From: a virus
Direction: 5' to 3' (one strand)
Length of the DNA stretch: 20,749 bases
Virus record (IMG/VR): IMGVR_UViG_3300025102_000361
Coordinates: 1 to 20,749 of that record
Part shown: positions 16,189 through 20,749 of the stretch, piece by piece
Layout: each line of letters begins with the position of its first letter
How positions within the stretch are numbered: position 1 is the stretch's first letter
Made by a program: the position numbers and the translations under genes
The notes under the pieces: generated by a model
What the model was told of the DNA's origin: nothing
What the model saw: only the letters and a program-made list of their open reading frames with translations
Database searches by the model: none

Positions 16189-16545
16189 ATGGCAATAAAT
16201 TATACTTGGAGTTGCAAAACTGTAGATGTTAAAGAAATAGACAGCAACGTTGATACTGTCTTTAACGTGCATTGGCGACTAAACGCTGAAGATGATGCTA
16301 ATACTGTAAAAGATATGCGAGGTAATGATGTACCTGCTACTGCTACAGTATATGGCACACAAGGTTTAGACACTTCAGACTTATCAAGCTTTACCGCTTT
16401 GACAGATTTAACTGCAAGTGATGTACAAGGTTGGGTTGAAACAGCTATGGGTGAAGATAAAGTTACAAAATTAAAATCTAATTTAAGCAATCAAATAGCA
16501 GAATTAGTGACACCAACACAAGAAACAAAAATAATAGGAGAATAA
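16189..16545 (+). CDS. Hypothetical phage protein, DUF7936-like
   Basis: A 118-aa protein, MAINYTWSCKTVDVKEIDSN then FNVHWRLNAED, with ATATVYGTQGLD, SSFTALTDLTASDVQGWVET and LKSNLSNQIAEL. The order is beta strand 'ytW......', a 'v..v.w.l.a.d' strand, an 'a..yG...l' strand, 'F.....lt...v.gWv...lg', then a C-terminal helix. It matches what I recall of DUF7936, found in phage genomes next to tail fibre genes; its function is unknown. It starts 1 nt after the fibre stop with AGAGG upstream, and ends 1 nt before the next ATG. A fibre-associated or assembly role is only positional inference. Confidence 0.7.
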   Translation: MAINYTWSCKTVDVKEIDSNVDTVFNVHWRLNAEDDANTVKDMRGNDVPATATVYGTQGLDTSDLSSFTALTDLTASDVQGWVETAMGEDKVTKLKSNLSNQIAELVTPTQETKIIGE

Positions 16546-16546
16546 T

Positions 16547-16801
16547 ATGTCAGATATACAAGTTAGAAACGATAATGGTGATGTAGAGGAATACAACAAA
16601 GAAGATATGACTGACGAACAAAGAAGTTTGTTTAATGATGTCTTAGCCTTGCAACAAAGGTGTATTGAGATCGAACCAATGGCAAGAGAATTTACTGATA
16701 AAAAACAATTGGTTGATCTTAAATCTAAATCATTATTAGAAAGCCTTAGAGGTATAGGAAATGCCAAAGAAAGCGACAGCAAAACCAAGACAATCGACTA
16801 A
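16547..16801 (+). CDS. Small hypothetical protein, coiled-coil-like
   Basis: An 84-aa acidic protein with a strong RBS (ATAGGAGAATAAT before the ATG). It begins MSDIQVRNDNGDVEEYNKED and then appears mostly helical (DEQRSLFNDVLALQQRCIEI, followed by KKQLVDLKSKSLLESLRGIG). Two amphipathic helices suggest a coiled-coil hairpin. I do not recognise a family. It overlaps the next gene by 41 nt in another frame. The position between the fibre region and the lysis genes gives no clear role. Confidence 0.7.
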   Translation: MSDIQVRNDNGDVEEYNKEDMTDEQRSLFNDVLALQQRCIEIEPMAREFTDKKQLVDLKSKSLLESLRGIGNAKESDSKTKTID

Positions 16802-16997
16802 AAAGCCTACTGTTGAACAAGTAGCAAATGCCCTTGATAGGCATGAAAAAGTTTGTGTACAAAAATGGAAGGAAAACTTCCGCAGATTAGATTCAATTGA
16901 ATCGGATATAAATACTACCAATAAAAGATTGTGGCAAATAGCAGGAATTGTTATTGGGCTATTATCTTCTTTAGTGATTAATGCGTTCTTCATGTGA
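16761..16997 (+). CDS. Small membrane protein in the lysis region
   Basis: A 78-aa protein. The basic N-terminus (MPKKATAKPRQSTKKPTVEQ) is followed by a helical segment (DRHEKVCVQKWKENFRRLDS, IESDINTTNKRL) that could form a coiled coil. One C-terminal membrane segment, WQIAGIVIGLLSSLVINAFF (about residues 58-77), ends at the C-terminus. The layout of charged helix plus C-terminal anchor is common among small proteins next to phage holins. It could modulate the holin or be a second holin-like protein, but no family is certain. The gene overlaps both neighbours (41 nt upstream, 17 nt downstream if the next start is 16981), so expression is likely coupled. Confidence 0.65.
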   Translation: MPKKATAKPRQSTKKPTVEQVANALDRHEKVCVQKWKENFRRLDSIESDINTTNKRLWQIAGIVIGLLSSLVINAFFM

Positions 16998-17361
16998 AAT
17001 GAACATTGAAGAATATTATATTGAAATCTCAATATTTATCGCAAGTGTTTTAGGCGGTCTTGCTCTTAAAGATTATTCAGTATCTTTTATCAAAGGTCTT
17101 AAATTTAAACTCAACTCACAATTCAACGAAGGCGATAAGGTCTTATTAGATGGCGAACAAGCCATGATAATTAAAATAGGCATGGGTACTACTGTTTTTG
17201 GTGTTTATGGGCGAGATGGCTATACATGGCGATATATCAGTAATACTAAGATAGAATCCCTTAAATTAGAAAAGATAGTTGATAAAGACTTACACCAAGA
17301 TTCTGCTTATGAAAAGCGACAAAAACTAAAAGACATATTAGAGGGCAAAGACAATGATTGA
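16981..17361 (+). CDS. Membrane protein with MscS-like beta domain
   Basis: A 126-aa protein; ATG 16999 would give 120 aa and is equally possible. One N-terminal membrane helix (YYIEISIFIASVLGGLALKD, about residues 12-31) is followed by an amphipathic linker (YSVSFIKGLKFKLNSQ). Next is a small beta domain, FNEGDKVLLDGEQAMIIKIG, then TTVFGVYGRDGYTWRYISNT and KIESLKLEKI. 'F.eGD.V...g..a.i..Ig...tvf......W.yIsNt.i' is the pattern of the middle beta domain of MscS-type mechanosensitive channels. The TM3 gate and C-terminal vestibule of MscS are absent. A charged C-terminal helix ends DILEGKDND. It sits directly before the holin, with 8 nt of overlap. A role in lysis is inferred. Confidence 0.72.
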   Translation: MRSSCEMNIEEYYIEISIFIASVLGGLALKDYSVSFIKGLKFKLNSQFNEGDKVLLDGEQAMIIKIGMGTTVFGVYGRDGYTWRYISNTKIESLKLEKIVDKDLHQDSAYEKRQKLKDILEGKDND

Positions 17362-17776
17362 TAAATTTTTTAAACCAATAAGCGATTTAATTGGTAAAGC
17401 CATACCTGATAAAACTAAGCGTATGGAATTAGAAGCAAGTATAAAATCGCAAATGATTGATCTGCAAAAATCACAAAATGAAATAAATCTAGAACAAGCA
17501 AAACATGGTTCTATCTTTGTAGCTGGTGCAAGACCTGCCATCATGTGGATATGTGCATTGGGATTAGCATGGGCATATTTTTTAGCACCAATACTTAATT
17601 GGGTGGTATGGACATTTACCATTGATATTGTGCCACCTGATATTGATACTGAAGGTCTTATGACTTTAACATTATCAATGTTGGGTTTAGGTGGTATGCG
17701 AAGTTTTGAAAAATTCAAAGGTGTTGCAAGAAACAACATGAAAGAAGAAAATACTAAAGATTCATATAAGCCATAA
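17354..17776 (+). CDS. Holin, 3-TM GTA-type family
   Basis: A 140-aa protein: an amphipathic N-terminal region (MIDKFFKPISDLIGKAIPDK), a coiled-coil helix (residues about 22-52), then hydrophobic segments in GARPAIMWICALGLAWAYFL (continuing to about residue 88) and LMTLTLSMLGLGGMRSFEKF. 'GARPaimWiC..gl.......' followed later by 'GLGGMRSFEK.KGVA' is the signature of the 'holin of 3 TMs, for gene-transfer release' family. Holins make the inner-membrane lesion that lets the endolysin reach the peptidoglycan. The next gene, an endolysin whose start overlaps this stop (TAATG), has no signal peptide, which fits dependence on this holin. Confidence 0.88.
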   Translation: MIDKFFKPISDLIGKAIPDKTKRMELEASIKSQMIDLQKSQNEINLEQAKHGSIFVAGARPAIMWICALGLAWAYFLAPILNWVVWTFTIDIVPPDIDTEGLMTLTLSMLGLGGMRSFEKFKGVARNNMKEENTKDSYKP

Positions 17777-18213
17777 TGGAAACAGGTGTCACTAAAGAAC
17801 TGATTGATGATTTAAAAGAAATGCTTATCAAGAATGAAGGCATGGAACTTAAAATGTATCGGTGTACAAGTCAAAAATGGACAATTGGTGCAGGTCGCAA
17901 TATTCAAGATAATGGCATATCTGTTGATGAAGCAGAGTTAATGTTAAAGAATGATATGGATGGTGTCTTTAATGATCTTGATAGAAACATACCTTTTTGG
18001 CAATCTATGCCTTATAACATTAGATTAGTCTTAGCAGATATGTGTTTCAATCTTGGGATCAAAAGATTATGTAGATTTACTAAGATGCTAGAAGCTATGG
18101 AAGAAAGAGATTTTGAACTAGCTGGTGAAGAACTATTAGATTCTACTTATGCGGTTCAAGTAAAAGGACGAGCCAAAAGAAATTTTCGACTCGTCACAGA
18201 TGGGGAGAATTAG
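17776..18213 (+). CDS. Endolysin, T4-lysozyme-type muramidase (GH24)
   Basis: A 145-aa cytoplasmic-type endolysin. IKNEGMELKMYRCTSQKWTI followed by GAGRNIQ aligns with the T4 lysozyme core. Glu21 is the catalytic acid, Cys30 takes the place of T4 Asp20, and Thr36 takes the place of Thr26, giving the family's E-x8-(D/C)-x5-T triad. Arg39 replaces the usual His after G-x-G. Further GH24 features are SVDEAELMLKNDMDGVFNDL and VLADMCFNLGIKRLCRFTKM. It cleaves the MurNAc-GlcNAc bond. No N-terminal hydrophobic stretch (signal peptide or SAR) is seen, so release should depend on the preceding holin. No spanin pair follows: the gene ends at the convergent minus-strand unit. Confidence 0.93.
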   Translation: METGVTKELIDDLKEMLIKNEGMELKMYRCTSQKWTIGAGRNIQDNGISVDEAELMLKNDMDGVFNDLDRNIPFWQSMPYNIRLVLADMCFNLGIKRLCRFTKMLEAMEERDFELAGEELLDSTYAVQVKGRAKRNFRLVTDGEN

Positions 18214-18837
18214 TTATTTTTTCTTGACAGGCTTTCCTTCTCTGTAAAAGCCAAAGTATTTATCATTATCACTTTGTTTGGCTATAGCAGTAAAAGTTAT
18301 TCTGCCATCTAAGTCTGTTGCTTTATCCATTCTTACACCATAGTTCCCATAAAGTTTGAATCCCCTATCATCTTGAAAAACCATTTTAACTGTTCCCCCC
18401 CAATCATTTTCTACAAATTTAGTTCCCAAAACTTTTCCTGTAAATGTGTTCTTTCCATTAGGAACTTCTTCTCTGAAAGCATCCCAAGATTCATTGATTG
18501 TTTCAGATATTGCATTTTGTATTTTATTTATTCTATTTCTTTCAAGCCTAGCTTCTTCGTTTATAGATTCATACCAATTGCCACTACCTGATCCCCAATC
18601 ATTAGTTTCTTTATCAGAATTTGCATAAAGTGGATAAGGAGAATCTTTAAGCCATTCTTTAGCTTTTGCTACAGCAATATCATAATCAGTTGATAGGCTT
18701 CTGCAATAAGAGATTTGTTCTCCTATAACACCTGTATAACCAGCTTGTGTTCCCCATTTTTCATCTACAAAATAAAGACACCACATAATGTTATCTTTAC
18801 CTGTATCTAAAAAATATCGCTTTTGTACCTTTGCCAT
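18214..18837 (-). CDS. Hypothetical protein with OB-like C-terminal domain
   Basis: A 207-aa protein with a good RBS (TTAAGGAGAAAATT before the ATG). The N-terminal part (residues about 1-65) has MAKVQKRYFLDTGKDNIMWC and YDIAVAKAKEWLKDS. A linker (NDWGSGSGNWYESINEEARL, about 79-98) leads into a long helix with ERNRINKIQNAISETINE. The C-terminal domain (about 128-200) reads NTFTGKVLGTKFVENDWGGT, then KMVFQDDRGFKLYGNY and GRITFTAIAKQSDNDKYFGF. That 'G.vl.tk.ve...G.t.KM.v.dd.G.k.yG......G..v.FtA.v..s..d..fGf' pattern looks like an OB-type nucleic-acid-associated domain that I have seen in phage replication and recombination modules. No enzyme motif is seen. It adjoins a recombination nuclease, which supports a DNA role. 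Confidence 0.75.
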   Translation of the reverse strand: MAKVQKRYFLDTGKDNIMWCLYFVDEKWGTQAGYTGVIGEQISYCRSLSTDYDIAVAKAKEWLKDSPYPLYANSDKETNDWGSGSGNWYESINEEARLERNRINKIQNAISETINESWDAFREEVPNGKNTFTGKVLGTKFVENDWGGTVKMVFQDDRGFKLYGNYGVRMDKATDLDGRITFTAIAKQSDNDKYFGFYREGKPVKKK

Positions 18838-18904
18838 AATTTTCTCCTTAATTGTTAATTACAACTATTATCTTAATGATATTTACAACTATTGCAACAA
18901 AAAC
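18838..18904 (-). promoter_or_regulatory. Intergenic region with putative promoter and direct repeats
   Basis: The 67 nt between two minus-strand genes contain two exact 11-bp direct repeats, TTACAACTATT on the plus strand (18859-18869 and 18883-18893), 24 bp apart start to start. On the minus strand TTGCAA (18897-18892) and TAAGAT (18875-18870) are 16 bp apart and could be -35 and -10 elements. The repeats flank the putative -10, so regulator binding is plausible. The RBS of the downstream gene lies at about 18843-18848. Confidence 0.4.
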
Positions 18905-19888
18905 TTAATCTTTTTTTGGTAATTCTTTGATACTAAATCTTCTTGATGTATAGGCTTCTTTTGCTGGTACTAGCTTCTCAGGTTGTGCTTTGTAATTAAT
19001 AGTCTGCCAGACTGCCTTATGGCTCTCAGAATAGCCTTCTTTGGCTTCTTTCATAGACATCATAATGCTTTTCTTAGCTTCTTCGATATTGTCCTTTAGA
19101 TTCTTTATTTGTGCTTCCCAAGCCACAATATTATCTATCTGTACTTGGTCTTGCTTTGTTAGTTCAGTAGATTCGCCATTGTCTTGCGGTGTGATATATC
19201 CAGCTTCTTTGGTATCAAAAGGATCATACCAATCACAATGAGCAATCCTATTGTTAAAGTCTATGACTGTAGGCTCAAGCACATCTTTCTCCCATTGTTG
19301 ATTACGCTGATAGAAATACATTCTTAGATCAGAACCATTTAAAACACAAACGACACTCCATGAAAATTCTGTTATTGCCATCAAACATTTAACTTGAGTT
19401 ACACCACGATAAGTAGGCAAGGTTTCACTCAAAGGTGCATTTGTTGTCTTTATCTCTATAATTCCTTTACCATTGATTTTAAATCCTTCACCATCTTCAA
19501 GTTCAGGACAATAAAAACCTTTCTCTACATCTTTGGTAATAAATAGATTATCAGCAACACCAATCGCATCTATTGAACCATTGATAGTAACTTTCTTATG
19601 TCTTACAGCTTCGGTAATAACTAATTCTGCATCAAGTAAGCCAATCCTTTTACACGCTAATTCAGCTATAGGTTTTTCCAAGACATTACCTACTTCCATA
19701 TAATTATTAGTAGGTATAGATATATCTTCGCCATTCATAGCCTTATGACAATTTTCCAAAACTTGATTCCTAGTTTGGTAAGGATTGTTTCCTGTTATAA
19801 CCGCATCAGCTATCGAGCAACTCAGTTGAAAATCTTCAGTAAGTTTTCCAACAGCTTCAGGTGTATGATCTATCTTTTGTGTTTTCAT
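18905..19888 (-). CDS. PD-(D/E)XK recombination exonuclease, YqaJ / lambda-Exo-like
   Basis: A 327-aa protein with the ordered motifs of YqaJ-type viral recombinases: Glu71 in GNVLEKPIAELACKR, Asp107 in TINGSIDAIG, Glu145-x-Lys147 in GIIEIKTTNAP and Gln165 in TYRGVTQVKCLMAIT. These form the metal site of lambda-exonuclease-like nucleases, which chew 5' strands to give single-stranded DNA for annealing. The C-terminal part has a coiled-coil-like helix (WEAQIKNLKDNIEEAKKSIM, about residues 253-272) and a basic end. A GGAG RBS precedes the start. No recombinase of the Beta, RecT or Erf type is visible in the window; it may lie outside, or another protein may act as partner. The start overlaps the stop of a 29-aa frame by 4 nt (ATGA). 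Confidence 0.85.
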   Translation of the reverse strand: MKTQKIDHTPEAVGKLTEDFQLSCSIADAVITGNNPYQTRNQVLENCHKAMNGEDISIPTNNYMEVGNVLEKPIAELACKRIGLLDAELVITEAVRHKKVTINGSIDAIGVADNLFITKDVEKGFYCPELEDGEGFKINGKGIIEIKTTNAPLSETLPTYRGVTQVKCLMAITEFSWSVVCVLNGSDLRMYFYQRNQQWEKDVLEPTVIDFNNRIAHCDWYDPFDTKEAGYITPQDNGESTELTKQDQVQIDNIVAWEAQIKNLKDNIEEAKKSIMMSMKEAKEGYSESHKAVWQTINYKAQPEKLVPAKEAYTSRRFSIKELPKKD

Positions 19889-19974
19889 ATTTTATTTCTC
19901 CTTTTTAAATCTTTTCTAATTCTGTTCAAAGTTTTTTCTGTTAGCTTTCCAGAATATTTAATCTTGGTTTTCAT
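19885..19974 (-). CDS. Very small ORF, 29 aa, basic
   Basis: The minus-strand frame MKTKIKYSGKLTEKTLNRIR continues KDLKRRNKI and ends in a TGA that overlaps the nuclease ATG (ATGA). It has its own strong RBS (AAAAGGAGATAAAT), which lies inside the end of the DUF3310 gene. It fills the gap between two real genes exactly, which supports translation. It is highly basic with no known motif. It may serve translational coupling or be a small regulatory or DNA-binding peptide; neither is shown. Confidence 0.5.
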   Translation of the reverse strand: MKTKIKYSGKLTEKTLNRIRKDLKRRNKI

Positions 19975-19976
19975 AT

Positions 19977-20201
19977 TTATCTCCTTTTGTTGTGAACCAA
20001 TTCAATTTCCATTTCTAAATAATGTATTGCTTTTTTAAGGTCGTTGATTCTATCGTCTTTATCTCTAGTAATGTATTTGACCGCATTGCCACAACAATAA
20101 GACAGTTCATTAGCCAAGATATATTCTATTGGTTCTATGCCTAAATTCTTATAATGATTACCTGCTACCTGTTTTGTTAGGCTCTTTGGTTTTCTTTTCA
20201 T
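19977..20201 (-). CDS. DUF3310 family protein
   Basis: A 74-aa protein with the DUF3310 signature: QVAGNHYKNLGIEPIEYILA, then NELSYCCGNAVKYITR and INDLKKAIHYLEMEIEL. The family ('QvgGnHYk...iePieyi..n.l....GnaiKYi.R...kg...DlkKa.hyl') is common in phages, is often annotated as nucleotide-kinase-like, and has no firm function to my knowledge. The small helical fold and its regular occurrence beside replication genes suggest a nucleotide-metabolism role. The RBS AAAAGGAGAAG is close to the ATG. The gene belongs to the minus-strand unit, 14 nt after the preceding stop. Confidence 0.9.
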   Translation of the reverse strand: MKRKPKSLTKQVAGNHYKNLGIEPIEYILANELSYCCGNAVKYITRDKDDRINDLKKAIHYLEMEIELVHNKRR

Positions 20202-20215
20202 CTTCTTCTCCTTTT

Positions 20216-20497
20216 TTATTTTGTTTGTACATTTTCATTAATGCTTGATAAAACTGCTTCTCGCCTTTTTTCTTCTTGGCTTTTTTGTATGGCTTTCTTC
20301 TCATGCTTAATGATAAATTCTTTCATGTCTATCATCCATAACTTTAATGCCATAGCTTGTTTGCTATGAAACTGAGTATTAGCGAAATCTTCTCTGGCTT
20401 GTTTGTTGTGATAATCAATGATCTTTAAAACTGTACCAATAGCATCCTGATATGGTTGCCTGACTGCATTACTAAAAGTTCTTTTGACTTTATCCAT
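20216..20497 (-). CDS. Hypothetical helical protein, 93 aa
   Basis: Start chosen at the ATG at 20497: MDKVKRTFSNAVRQPYQDAI. A longer in-frame extension to 20641 would read hydrophobic residues antisense-like over the preceding gene and is unlikely. The protein is probably all-helical and strongly charged (VLKIIDYHNKQAREDFANTQ, then FHSKQAMALKLWMIDMKEFI), ending in a basic coiled-coil-like tail (KHEKKAIQKSQEEKRREAVL). I do not recognise it. It overlaps the stop of the upstream 61-aa gene by 8 nt and lacks a clear RBS, so translation is probably coupled. Confidence 0.65.
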   Translation of the reverse strand: MDKVKRTFSNAVRQPYQDAIGTVLKIIDYHNKQAREDFANTQFHSKQAMALKLWMIDMKEFIIKHEKKAIQKSQEEKRREAVLSSINENVQTK

Positions 20498-20675
20498 AAT
20501 GTTTAAAAACTTGATCGGTAATTTCATCAACAGAATCACGACATTGTATAGGCTCTTCTTTGCCAACCAGATAAACACAAGTAATGCCATGTTCTTGAAA
20601 GACACATCTAAAATCATTGAAGTCGATGTAAACAGAATCATGCGACATATTAAGTCGCAGTCTTAATTTATTCAT
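20490..20675 (-). CDS. Small hypothetical protein, 61 aa
   Basis: MNKLRLRLNMSHDSVYIDFN then DFRCVFQEHGITCVYLVGKE and a final CRDSVDEITDQVFKHYG. I place the start at 20675 because its ATG overlaps the TGA of the upstream frame (ATGA). An in-frame ATG at 20711 lies inside that upstream gene. A small alpha/beta protein with Cys in the middle strand and near the C-terminal helix; family not recognised. A perfect hairpin lies just after the start codon (separate entry). Confidence 0.6.
   Translation of the reverse strand: MNKLRLRLNMSHDSVYIDFNDFRCVFQEHGITCVYLVGKEEPIQCRDSVDEITDQVFKHYG
20641..20659 (-). other. Perfect 6-bp hairpin near the start of the 61-aa gene
   Basis: TGCGAC (20641-20646) and GTCGCA (20654-20659) are exact inverted repeats with a 7-nt AT-rich loop. 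In the minus-strand mRNA it lies about 16 nt after the AUG, so it could slow initiation or mark a binding site. It may also be chance within coding sequence. Confidence 0.3.
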
Positions 20676-20749
20676 CGTTCTAATAAATTCTTTACTTGCG
20701 ATGGATGCCAAATATCTTTGCCATACCTAGTTTTGATTGCTCTGTCTGT
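20672..20749 (-). CDS. C-terminal end of an unidentified protein
   Basis: A minus-strand frame enters from the right edge and stops at TGA (20674-20672). The 25 visible residues end RYGKDIWHPSQVKNLLER. The stop overlaps the next gene's ATG, which supports it as a real gene in the same operon. Too little is visible to assign a family. Confidence 0.55.
   Translation of the reverse strand, partial: TDRAIKTRYGKDIWHPSQVKNLLER

Noticed and set aside
18220-18255. GGCTTT/AAAGCC inverted repeat near the convergent junction as a bidirectional terminator
   Set aside because: A 6-bp stem with 11-nt loop inside coding sequence, with no U-tract following on either strand.
18373-18628. Plus-strand small frames opposite the OB-like gene
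   Set aside because: Phe/Ser/Ile-rich shadows with no RBS and no recognisable pattern.
20498-20641. N-terminal extension of the 93-aa minus-strand protein
   Set aside because: Hydrophobic residues read from an alternative frame of the real 61-aa gene; the internal ATG at 20497 fits operon overlap.
1-20749. CRISPR array, tRNA, rRNA, insertion sequence or defence system
   Set aside because: No regularly spaced repeats, cloverleaf, transposase or known defence-gene motif was seen on either strand; essentially all sequence is accounted for by phage structural, lysis and DNA-metabolism genes.

Overview
The window is one continuous piece of a tailed-phage (Caudoviricetes) genome with siphovirus-type architecture; no host gene is visible. 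The sequence is strongly AT-rich. Several proteins resemble ones I associate with marine phages: a DUF7936-like protein, the protein N-terminal to the protease with its GRIAWALWGGD and YERGIGAYK blocks, a C-x2-H-x2-M cupredoxin-like domain, and a 3-TM holin of the gene-transfer-agent type. An AT-rich marine alphaproteobacterial host (for example a SAR11-like cell) is therefore a reasonable guess. This is inference; nothing in the window identifies the host. The piece could be a free phage or a prophage. No integrase, repressor or att site is present to decide.

Positions 1-18213, plus strand: a tightly packed late operon in lambda/HK97/GTA order. It contains the end of a gpW-like head-tail joining protein, the portal, and a very large in-frame fusion (989 aa) of two recurring phage domains, a cupredoxin-like domain, an HK97-type prohead protease and an HK97-fold major capsid protein (MCP). 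A hairpin resembling a terminator follows. Next come a small protein, a head-tail joining candidate, a tail terminator candidate, a 45-aa protein, the tail tube, a tail assembly chaperone with a probable -1 frameshift (G / G-T), the tape measure, two tail-tip proteins, an NlpC/P60-like peptidase, a J-like central tail protein and an S74 tail fibre. After two small proteins comes a lysis region: a small membrane protein, an MscS beta-domain-like membrane protein, a 3-TM holin and a GH24 endolysin. Most junctions are TAATG or short overlaps, which implies translational coupling.

Positions 18214-20749, minus strand: a convergent module, probably early or middle DNA-metabolism genes. It contains a protein with an OB-like C-terminal domain, a YqaJ/lambda-exonuclease-type PD-(D/E)XK nuclease, a 29-aa ORF, a DUF3310 protein and two or three small unknown genes. 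The two transcription units abut with no gap (18213/18214).

The most unusual parts are the capsid polyprotein, with its copper-site-like domain and in-frame internal starts that could release protease-MCP and MCP separately; the frameshift site, confined to about 19 nt; and a minimal MscS-like beta-domain protein next to the holin. I saw no defence system, CRISPR array, tRNA, rRNA or insertion sequence. No stretch of 300 bases lacks a gene.
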